This document shows, piece by piece, positions 1 to 7,333 of a stretch of 37,721 bases of DNA. A program made the position numbers and the translations under genes. A model generated the notes under the pieces. The model made no database searches. It saw only the letters and a program-made list of their open reading frames with translations, and was not told where the DNA came from. Origin of the DNA: Candidatus Saccharimonadota bacterium (GTDB taxonomy: Bacteria > Patescibacteriota > Saccharimonadia > Saccharimonadales > Saccharimonadaceae); the NCBI GenBank assembly GCA_016286785.1, contig JAEEUB010000010.1, positions 1-37,721 on the forward strand, in the 5' to 3' direction. Numbering within the stretch: the first letter of the stretch is position 1; each line of letters starts with the position of its first letter.

Positions 1-258
1 AATCCTTTAATCCGAAGATCACATGCGGTATTAGCACACCTTTCGATGCGTTATCCCTCAGTTTGGGGTCCGTTCCCACGCGTTACTCAGCCGTCCGCCG
101 CTCGTCAGCAAAATTCCACGGTTCCCTCGAAGTCAACAACCTACGATAAAGCGCTAGGTGTGTCAAGGAAACGGTGGAACTCCCTGTTACCGCTCGACTT
201 GCATGTATTAGGCACGCCGCCAGCATTCATCCTGAGCCAGGATCAAACTCTCCATTAA
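1..258 (-). rRNA. rrs: 16S ribosomal RNA, 5' end only
   Basis: On the minus strand this is the first ~258 nt of a bacterial 16S rRNA. The universal 27F site (AGAGTTTGATCCTGGCTCAG) lies at 232-251, followed by the conserved GCTGGCGGCGTGCCTAATAC block and the ACGCGTGGG region. The gene runs off the left edge, so only helices up to roughly E. coli position 200 are present. The 5' end is set by alignment to E. coli, where the AGAGTTTGATC motif starts at base 8, so it is uncertain by a few bases. The sequence style fits Saccharibacteria; that is recognition, not a database match. Confidence 0.96.
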
Positions 259-377
259 AGTATAAGTTTGTTCAAAAACTCATAAAGTAAAACTGACGAT
301 GATTAATTGCACAACTAAATTGTTAAAATATTTCTAAAGACGATTAAAATAAGTGCTCGCAGCTTTAGACTGTTATC

Positions 378-406
378 ATCTTATCGCACCCGCAACTTTT
401 TGTCAA
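378..406 (-). promoter_or_regulatory. rrn promoter
   Basis: Minus-strand TTGACA (401-406), a 17-nt spacer and TAAGAT (378-383) make a near-consensus sigma70 promoter. It would start transcription near 371, giving a leader of about 113 nt before the 16S 5' end. The -10 box contains the TAA stop codon (381-383) of the upstream minus-strand gene, so the rRNA promoter sits inside the end of that coding region. Confidence 0.85.
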
Positions 407-1514
407 GTACTTTTTTAGATTTTTTGAGAGATTTTGGCCAAAACAGCCACAAAATCACTGCATCACCTATAGCAATCAAAACCATTAACCACCACGGAAA
501 CTCAATTGTCTTTTGCACGCAAGGCCCAGCCCCTGTATTTGGAGCTTTTATGGCTACATTATTAGTTAAAAATTCAGCATTCTTCGCCACATCGCTCGCG
601 CTCTCACTATTATTCGCGGCGACATCATTTACCATCTCACCTTTAATAGCCGTGTTGCTATCATTAGCTTCTATATCACTATTTACCTCGGCCTCCTCCC
701 TAATTATATCCCGATTATCCTTACTCTCATTATTCTCGTTGGTTTCCAGAGACGAAGGTTCATCATTGTCCGTAACCGTTTCTCGCGGCGGAAAATACCT
801 CTGACCTTCTTCAGCAGAAAACATCAAACGGCACTCTGTTCCCTCAGCATAATCTGGCTCCATAAGGCACGAAGCATAGTCAAAATATCCCATTGCGTTA
901 AAATACGGGTCAGCAAAAGCAGCGTAAGAAATCACCCCGAGCCTGTTTGCAAGCAGATTTGACCCAGGAACGTATAACTCAAATTCTTGATTAGCTGGAA
1001 TTTTGTTACCCTTATTATCCCTTTGAGCATATATTAAATGCGCTCCAGATAACGTCTCATCGAATAGCTCATCAGTATAAATACCGTAATTAAAGATTCG
1101 ATCCGAACCATAATCAAACCACCCTATATACAATTCGCCAAGCCTAAGAGATTCATGAATTCCCATATACCTCATCATTGCGTCCTCATCAAAAAACAGT
1201 ACTTTAATCGTTTCTTCACCCGGATTGATACTAGTCACCACAAATTGCTGTTGCATTAATTGATTAAAGGCTTGAAATTTTGACTCCATGCCATCCATTT
1301 TAGAAAAGAATAATTCCTCCAAACAAATAGAATCAACCCCGCAAACATCTTCTGCTTCCCTATCATATTCCTTTTTATATTCTAATAACTCCGAAACCGA
1401 ATACCAGACATGATCTTTGTTGTCTATATAAAGAGCCGAAGCTTGCGACGTTCGAAAACTGGCCACGAACAGTCCAGCAACTAAGACTGATAAGAATATA
1501 GATTTTTTCTCCAT
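381..1514 (-). CDS. secreted surface protein with sortase-like C-terminal anchor
   Basis: The 377-aa protein starts with a signal peptide (MEKK, hydrophobic core, cleavage near ASA at ~26). A mostly folded region follows to ~245, with several Cys residues. Then comes an Asn/Glu/Ser-rich low-complexity stalk (~245-325). At the end are APNTGAG, a hydrophobic segment (~343-361) and a Lys/Arg tail, which is the order of a Gram-positive cell-wall sorting signal with PNTG in place of LPXTG. The start is supported by a good ribosome-binding site (AGAGGAG). No enzymatic domain is recognised. It is probably exported and wall- or membrane-anchored (inference). Its stop codon lies within the rRNA promoter. 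Confidence 0.75.
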   Translation of the reverse strand: MEKKSIFLSVLVAGLFVASFRTSQASALYIDNKDHVWYSVSELLEYKKEYDREAEDVCGVDSICLEELFFSKMDGMESKFQAFNQLMQQQFVVTSINPGEETIKVLFFDEDAMMRYMGIHESLRLGELYIGWFDYGSDRIFNYGIYTDELFDETLSGAHLIYAQRDNKGNKIPANQEFELYVPGSNLLANRLGVISYAAFADPYFNAMGYFDYASCLMEPDYAEGTECRLMFSAEEGQRYFPPRETVTDNDEPSSLETNENNESKDNRDIIREEAEVNSDIEANDSNTAIKGEMVNDVAANNSESASDVAKNAEFLTNNVAIKAPNTGAGPCVQKTIEFPWWLMVLIAIGDAVILWLFWPKSLKKSKKVLDKKLRVR

Positions 1515-1610
1515 AATGCTCCTCTGTTATTTTATTTGTGTAAAAAATATGAGCACGGATTAAATAAAATATCAACCCCAATAAAACGCTCAAGCTTTTT
1601 AAAGACACGC

Positions 1611-1639
1611 TTGCCTCACTCAGTTTTTTATGCTATAAA
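1611..1639 (+). promoter_or_regulatory. promoter of the 303-aa gene
   Basis: TTGCCT (1611-1616), a 17-nt spacer and TATAAA (1634-1639) preceded by TGC (extended -10). The predicted start near 1646 gives a ~74-nt leader before the ATG at 1720, which has a ribosome-binding site (GAAGGAAGGA). The rest of the 205-bp gap holds the divergent upstream region of the surface-protein gene; nothing else is visible. Confidence 0.6.
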
Positions 1640-1719
1640 AAACAATACCCTGTAGATTTTATCCAATAAACCTATCGCACCTTAAGGTAGTATTAGAAAG
1701 CTAGAAGGAAGGACATACT

Positions 1720-2631
1720 ATGGAGCAAATCAATACGGCAAACGAAGAAAAGCTCCAACTCCTCACCGAAATGCAGGAGCTTTGTAAAAAGCTGGAGCGC
1801 ATACCAGATCGTTTTGATTGGTATATCTATACTCAAAAAAGATGGAGCGACTTCTTCACGTCCTGGCACGATTTTCTTTTCCAGGCTGGAATAATAGAAA
1901 AAGGCCGCATAATACCCTATCGCTACAAAAATAGCGAAAAACTCTGTCAAACACTAAGAGCAATGGAGGCGAAGCTAGGCCGTCCCGTAACTCCAGAAGA
2001 CTGGGATTACGAAGTTTGCGACGGATGCAATCGGAGCAAAGTATGGTCTAAGCATTTCCATATTCCACCTCGCCTTAATAAATACCCATCCGATGAGCTT
2101 AAAAAATTCATCAAAGAGTATGTAGGCGATCGAAAGTTTTCGTTCGACAACAATGAAAGCACCGTTTGGCTCAGTTTCAGATTTGCCGCCGAGCTTGATC
2201 AATATACTAGAGAAGAACTTATCGAACTCGGAATGAACAACCTCGACAACATAGAAGCGTCAGGACAATGGCTGATTGGCGCCCAATTCCTAACCGACCC
2301 GCCATCAGCAATCAAGATAATTGAGAATGATTACAAGCTAGGATCGCGCTTTTCTTCTAACATCCCGCACTTTGCGGTTCATCACTACTTCGGGACCTAC
2401 GAATCCTTCGTCAAGGAAGTCTGTAGACACTGGATAGATAAGTATCGGCTCACCCATCAAGACGAAGCAAACTCATTATCTTCTCATAAGGAAGTTAGTA
2501 GAGTGACTGTTAGAATCTCTAAAGGCAATCCTCAAAAAAGCGTCACCGCAATCGATATACTATGTAAAACCATCGATAAGCTCCACAAATCGGGGGCCTT
2601 AACCGAAGTAACAATCAAGTTTGAAAGTTAG
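1720..2631 (+). CDS. hypothetical protein with repeats resembling homing-endonuclease-associated repeats
   Basis: A 303-aa soluble protein with no signal peptide or membrane segment. Two N-terminal blocks, around 18-60 (LEKLERIPDRFDW-like) and 78-120 (AKLGRPVTPEDWD), share a helix, then (L/E)-R-x-P-x-(T/R)-x-x-D-W, then aromatic residues. This looks like the small DNA-binding repeats found beside HNH or homing endonucleases, but no nuclease motif (HNH, LAGLIDADG, GIY-YIG) is present. The C-terminal part is basic and unrecognised. It is a single-gene unit with its own promoter, a strong ribosome-binding site and a terminator. A DNA-binding role is inference; the family is not recognised with certainty. 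Confidence 0.6.
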   Translation: MEQINTANEEKLQLLTEMQELCKKLERIPDRFDWYIYTQKRWSDFFTSWHDFLFQAGIIEKGRIIPYRYKNSEKLCQTLRAMEAKLGRPVTPEDWDYEVCDGCNRSKVWSKHFHIPPRLNKYPSDELKKFIKEYVGDRKFSFDNNESTVWLSFRFAAELDQYTREELIELGMNNLDNIEASGQWLIGAQFLTDPPSAIKIIENDYKLGSRFSSNIPHFAVHHYFGTYESFVKEVCRHWIDKYRLTHQDEANSLSSHKEVSRVTVRISKGNPQKSVTAIDILCKTIDKLHKSGALTEVTIKFES

Positions 2632-2644
2632 CTCTCTTTTACTA

Positions 2645-2677
2645 CCAAAAAGGCCACGTTTTACGTGGTCTTTTTGG
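2645..2677. terminator. bidirectional terminator between the hypothetical gene and gyrA
   Basis: Fourteen-bp inverted repeat with arms 2645-2658 and 2664-2677, one G-U pair and a 5-nt loop. A-tract and T-tract flanks work in both directions. It can end both the plus-strand gene that stops at 2631 and the gyrB-gyrA transcript that stops at 2702. Confidence 0.85.
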
Positions 2678-2701
2678 AATCTAGTTACAGATAAAACTAT
2701 C

Positions 2702-5272
2702 CTATTTAGTGGTTTTGCCTGTCTTTTCCTCGGCCTTCATCTCACTATTGTCGTTGGCCTCATCTTCTGGGAGCACAATCCCAATCGAGACAACCGTATC
2801 CCCCTCAGACATTTTCATAATACGAACGCCTTGAGTAGCACGACCAAGTGTCGGTATCTCTTTCATTGCTACACGTATCGCCTGGCCTTTAGTAGACATC
2901 ATAATTACCTCTTTGGCTAAAGGATCTAGAGTATGCACAGCTACTATTGGACCAGTCTTAGCAGTCACCGCAGCCACCTTAATTCCAACACCGCCTCTCT
3001 TGTGTGGTGGGAAATTAGAAACTAGAGTCGCCTTACCGTATCCATTAGCCGAAACCACAATTAGCTTCTGCTTAGGGTCCGTAACCACGTCCATGCCGAC
3101 AATTTCATCCCTCGGGCGCAGCCTCATTCCCCTTACACCCATGGCCGAGCGCCCCATTACGCGAACTTCCTTCTCGTTAAACCTAGTCGCTTGACCAGCA
3201 GAAGTAGAAATCACTATATCGTTCTCCCCAGTTGTCTCCTGTACCCACTTTAGTTCGTCACCATCAGATAGTTTAATTGCAATTAAGCCATTACTCCTTA
3301 CATTATAAAAGTCCTTAATCGCAGATTTCTTAATAGTTCCTTTTTTAGTCGCCATAAACAAGAAGCCATTATCGCCGGCATCACCCTGCTTAATGATGGC
3401 CGTAATTTTTTCTTCCGGATGCATATTTAGCATATTGACAGCAGCCGTCCCCTTGGCGGCAAGCGAAGCCTGTGGCACCTCGTACGCCTTCATGCGGAAC
3501 AACCTACCCTGATTAGTAAAGAATAACAGATAATCGTGAGAGTTTGCGGTCAAAATCTGAGCGATCACATCCTCCTCTTTAGTAGTCATACCCCGCTTAC
3601 CTTTACCGCCCCTATTTTGTTTGCGAAAATCAGTTTGCGGCACACGCTTCATATAATTCTCTGAGGTTAAAAGAATCACACTCTCTTCTTCTGGAATCAA
3701 TTCCTCTTCCGAAAACTTCCCCACTTCGTGGTTAATAATCTTAGAGCGACGCTCGTCACCATATTTAGCCTTTAGAGCAATCAGCTCTTCTTTGATAACG
3801 CGGAGAATTTCGTTCTCGTCGGCAAGAATAGCCTCTAATTTCTCAATCAGTTCATGAAGTTGCTTTAACTCTTCTTCGATTTTATCGCGCTCTAGTCCTT
3901 GGAGGCGACGAAGTTGCATTTGCAAAATGGCGTTAGCCTGAATCTCGGAAAGTCCAAACCTAGACATGAGCTGTTTATCGGCATCATCATAAGAAGCGCG
4001 GATGACTTTAATCACCTCATCAATATTATCAAGAGCAATCTTTAAACCCTCAAGAATATGCGCTCTCTCCTTGGCTTTTTTAAGTTCAAACTCTGTTCTT
4101 CTACGTACTACCTTTTGGCGATGCTTTATAAATTCGCCGAGAATCTCCTTAAGTCCAAGTGTCCTCGGCTGGACTCCATTTATTAAGGCTAGCATATTAT
4201 AGTGGAAAGAGGTCTGAAGACCAGTCATCTTAAATAGCTGGTTTAAAATCTTCTTTGGAAAAGCGTCCTTCTTTAGCTCAACCACAATTCGAATCTTGCC
4301 TCTCGCAGATTCATCGCGCGCATCAGCGATATGATCTAACTTCTTAGACAGCACCAACTCGCGAACTTTCTCGATGAATCCCTCCTTGCTCATACCATAA
4401 GGAACTTCAGTAATTACAATATTAAATCGTCCCTTAGCTCGTTCTTCTATATTAGCAACGGCACGAATAACCACGGAGCCTTTACCTGTAGCATACGCCT
4501 GTTTCATCGGCGCACCACCATAAACCTCTGCTCCGGTTGGAAAATCCGGCCCTTTTACGTGCTTCATTAATTCGTCAAGAGAAATCTCTGGGTTATCAAT
4601 CTGAGCCACTGTTGCGTCAACAAGTTCCCCAAGATTATGCGGAGGGATATTAGTCGCCATACCTACCGCAATACCCATCTGCCCATTTAAGAGAATATTC
4701 GGTAGTGCCGCCGGCAAAACCACTGGTTCCTGTTCGGTACCATCAAAATTGTCACGAAAATCAACAGTATCTTTCTCAATATCGGTAAGAAGCTCGGCTC
4801 CCACTTTATCCATACGAGCCTCAGTATAACGGTAAGCCGCCGGCTCATCACCATCCATCGAGCCAAAATTACCCTGCCCCTCAATTAATGTATAACGCAT
4901 TTTCCAAGGCTGAGCCAAGTTAACCATCGCCATATAGATAGATGAATCCCCATGCGGATGATATTTACCCATCACATCACCCACAATACGTGCAGACTTT
5001 ACTGTAGCGTGCGGAGCTTTCCATCCATTCTTATTCATCGTATAAAGAATACGACGATTTACCGGCTTAAGACCATCGCGAACGTCCGGCAAAGCACGAT
5101 CAACAATCACAGACATGGAGTAACGCAGGAAGTAGTCTTCCATGGTGTGCTCAACCGGCTTAATCTCAATACCATCAGTGATAGGATTTTCGGACACTAC
5201 TTCACCGGATACATCCGGCGTCTCGCTGGATAGATTTTCTTCTTCTACTTTTTTGCTTTTGTCGTCTACCAT
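2702..5272 (-). CDS. gyrA: DNA gyrase subunit A
   Basis: The 856-aa breakage-reunion subunit of gyrase, which introduces negative supercoils. The catalytic tyrosine is Y149 in RYTEAR (E. coli Y122, offset 27). A full C-terminal beta-pinwheel is present. The GyrA box reads QNRGGKG, one residue off the classic QRRGGKG, supporting GyrA rather than ParC. A ~35-residue acidic N-terminal extension precedes the conserved core. The quinolone region reads HPHGDSSIYM: Ser is kept at the S83 position (S110), but the D87 position is Met114. A strong AAGGAGG site precedes the ATG. It lies 9 nt after gyrB in the same operon. Confidence 0.97.
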   Translation of the reverse strand: MVDDKSKKVEEENLSSETPDVSGEVVSENPITDGIEIKPVEHTMEDYFLRYSMSVIVDRALPDVRDGLKPVNRRILYTMNKNGWKAPHATVKSARIVGDVMGKYHPHGDSSIYMAMVNLAQPWKMRYTLIEGQGNFGSMDGDEPAAYRYTEARMDKVGAELLTDIEKDTVDFRDNFDGTEQEPVVLPAALPNILLNGQMGIAVGMATNIPPHNLGELVDATVAQIDNPEISLDELMKHVKGPDFPTGAEVYGGAPMKQAYATGKGSVVIRAVANIEERAKGRFNIVITEVPYGMSKEGFIEKVRELVLSKKLDHIADARDESARGKIRIVVELKKDAFPKKILNQLFKMTGLQTSFHYNMLALINGVQPRTLGLKEILGEFIKHRQKVVRRRTEFELKKAKERAHILEGLKIALDNIDEVIKVIRASYDDADKQLMSRFGLSEIQANAILQMQLRRLQGLERDKIEEELKQLHELIEKLEAILADENEILRVIKEELIALKAKYGDERRSKIINHEVGKFSEEELIPEEESVILLTSENYMKRVPQTDFRKQNRGGKGKRGMTTKEEDVIAQILTANSHDYLLFFTNQGRLFRMKAYEVPQASLAAKGTAAVNMLNMHPEEKITAIIKQGDAGDNGFLFMATKKGTIKKSAIKDFYNVRSNGLIAIKLSDGDELKWVQETTGENDIVISTSAGQATRFNEKEVRVMGRSAMGVRGMRLRPRDEIVGMDVVTDPKQKLIVVSANGYGKATLVSNFPPHKRGGVGIKVAAVTAKTGPIVAVHTLDPLAKEVIMMSTKGQAIRVAMKEIPTLGRATQGVRIMKMSEGDTVVSIGIVLPEDEANDNSEMKAEEKTGKTTK

Positions 5273-5281
5273 AATTCCTCC

Positions 5282-7267
5282 TTAAAAGTCCAGATCATCA
5301 AGATTAACAGTTGCAGCTCCCGCCTGAATGAAGTTTTTACGAAGTTCGACCTGATCTCCCATCAGCTTCGTGAATACCGCATCCGCCTTCTCTGCATCAT
5401 CAATATGTACCTTAACCAAAATTCGGTTCTCCGGGTCCATCGTTGTTTCCCAAAGTTGTTTTGCGTCCATTTCGCCTAAACCTTTAAACCGCTGCTGAGC
5501 GGTATAACCAGCCTGCTTAAATCTCTCCTGCGATTCATCGATTTTGACTCCACTTTTTCGCTTTTCTTCAATCTTCTCGTTTAGCTTATTCTCTAGAGAA
5601 ACCTCATCATAAAGATACTCAATCTTACGAGTATTTCCAGTGCCCTTAATCAAGCCAAATAGAGGTGGTTTCGCAAGATATACGTGCCCAGTCTCAATTA
5701 CTTGTGGCATATAGCGAAAGAAAAATGTCATCAGTAGAGTAGCAATGTGCAAACCGTCTACATCGGCATCCGTCATAAAGATTATTTTGTCATAGCGAAG
5801 CCCGTCAATATTAAATTGTTCTCCAATACCGACCCCTAACCCCTTTATCAAAGATACCAATTCCTGATTTGCAAGCATTTTATCAAGCCTGGCCCTCTCA
5901 GTATTTAAAACTTTACCTCTAAGAGGCAGAACTGCTTGAATTTGAGGGTTACGCCCCTCTTTAGCCGAACCAGCAGCAGAATTCCCCTCTACGATAAACA
6001 GTTCGCAATCTTCCCTATTCCTGCTAGAACAATCCGTTAGTTTAGAAGGCAAATTTAGGCCTTCAAAAGCCCCTTTCCTGATTACGTTATCGCGAGCAGC
6101 TCGTGCAGCCTTTCGCGCTCTGGCGGCCAAAATAGCCTTTCCAACAATTTTTTTAGCGATAGCAGGATTCTCTTCGAGGTAATAACCAAAGTACTCAGTC
6201 ATCACCTTATCAACATAACCGCGCACTTCTGGGTTACCCAACTTATTTTTCGTCTGCCCTTCAAACTGAGGATCTGGAAGCTTTACTAAAATTACCGCTG
6301 TTAGGCCCTCTTTTATGTCATCACCCGAAAGATTATCTTCTTTCTCCTTAAGCAAACCATTCTTGCGCGCATAATCGTTAATCGTGCGATTTAACCCTGT
6401 GCGAAAGCCCACCACATGCATACCGCCATCAGGAGTAAGTACGTTATTTGCGAAAGGTTTCATTATTTCGGTAAAGGTATCACTATATTGAAGCGCTATC
6501 TCTACCTCCGCCTCCTTTACTTGCTTTTCAACATAAAATATCTCGTCAGAAATAACTTCTTTACCGCTGTTTAAGCGCTTTACATAACTTTTGATGCCAC
6601 CTTCAAAATAGAAAGATTCGTGCGTTCCCGTTCGTTCATCACGCACAGAAATCAAAATCCCCTTAGTTAAATACGCCTGGTGTCTCGCATAATTAGAAAT
6701 CCAGTTATAATCAAAGGTAGTAGTCTCTTTAAAAATAGTTGGATCCGGATAAAAGGTAATAGAAGTACCAGATTCTCTGGGGCTCCCTTTAGATACTTGA
6801 AGTTCCATCGTAGGCTTGCCAGTATCAAACTCAATATGATGAGTCTTTCCATCTCTATAAACTTCAGCAATCATCTTAACCGATAAAGCGTTCACTACAG
6901 AAGAACCAACCCCATGAAGACCAGACGATACTTTATATCCACCATCACCAAACTTACCACCAGCATGTAGGACCGTCAAAACCGTCTCTAGGGTAGATTT
7001 CTTGGTTTTAGGGTGAATATCTACAGGAATACCACGACCATTATCGTCTATTCTTACTCCTCCGTCCTCCAAAACAGTAATCTCTATCTTATTGGCATAC
7101 CCAGCAATGGCCTCATCGATCGAGTTATCGGCAATCTCTTTAATCAAATGATGTAGCCCATCATAGCCAGTAGAACCAATATACATACCAGGCCTTAATC
7201 TAACCGGCTCTAATCCTTCTAGCACCCGAATTTCAGACGAATCATAATCACCTGCTTTATCAGCCAT
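5282..7267 (-). CDS. gyrB: DNA gyrase subunit B
   Basis: The 661-aa ATPase subunit, of the short type without the extra E. coli insertion. The GHKL ATPase motifs are visible: EIADNSIDEA (N48), DDNGRGIP and GLHGVGSSVVNALS. The TOPRIM domain has EGNSAAG (E427) and TDADVDG, and the tail is of the usual C-terminal type (GLGEMD). The TOPRIM signature is normally EGDSAGG; here the Asp is Asn429 and one Gly is Ala. E. coli GyrB D426N, the equivalent change, is a classic nalidixic-acid-resistance substitution. First gene of the gyrB-gyrA operon. Confidence 0.97.
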   Translation of the reverse strand: MADKAGDYDSSEIRVLEGLEPVRLRPGMYIGSTGYDGLHHLIKEIADNSIDEAIAGYANKIEITVLEDGGVRIDDNGRGIPVDIHPKTKKSTLETVLTVLHAGGKFGDGGYKVSSGLHGVGSSVVNALSVKMIAEVYRDGKTHHIEFDTGKPTMELQVSKGSPRESGTSITFYPDPTIFKETTTFDYNWISNYARHQAYLTKGILISVRDERTGTHESFYFEGGIKSYVKRLNSGKEVISDEIFYVEKQVKEAEVEIALQYSDTFTEIMKPFANNVLTPDGGMHVVGFRTGLNRTINDYARKNGLLKEKEDNLSGDDIKEGLTAVILVKLPDPQFEGQTKNKLGNPEVRGYVDKVMTEYFGYYLEENPAIAKKIVGKAILAARARKAARAARDNVIRKGAFEGLNLPSKLTDCSSRNREDCELFIVEGNSAAGSAKEGRNPQIQAVLPLRGKVLNTERARLDKMLANQELVSLIKGLGVGIGEQFNIDGLRYDKIIFMTDADVDGLHIATLLMTFFFRYMPQVIETGHVYLAKPPLFGLIKGTGNTRKIEYLYDEVSLENKLNEKIEEKRKSGVKIDESQERFKQAGYTAQQRFKGLGEMDAKQLWETTMDPENRILVKVHIDDAEKADAVFTKLMGDQVELRKNFIQAGAATVNLDDLDF

Positions 7268-7299
7268 TTTTATACCTCATCTTAATTATTTCTATATCT

Positions 7300-7329
7300 A
7301 TTATACACCTAAGCCAAAGAAAAATCAAT
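7300..7329 (-). promoter_or_regulatory. gyrBA promoter
   Basis: Minus-strand TTGATT (7324-7329), an 18-nt spacer and TATAAT (7300-7305). Transcription would start near 7293, giving a ~26-nt leader with a GATGAGG ribosome-binding site before the gyrB ATG. Confidence 0.65.
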
Positions 7330-7333
7330 AACC

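Noticed and set aside
46-258. Open frame on the plus strand across the left edge
   Set aside because: It is antisense to 16S rRNA; the sequence is explained by the rRNA.
400-804. 134-codon plus-strand frame opposite the surface-protein gene
   Set aside because: Shadow of the low-complexity stalk and C-terminus; no ribosome-binding site or family.
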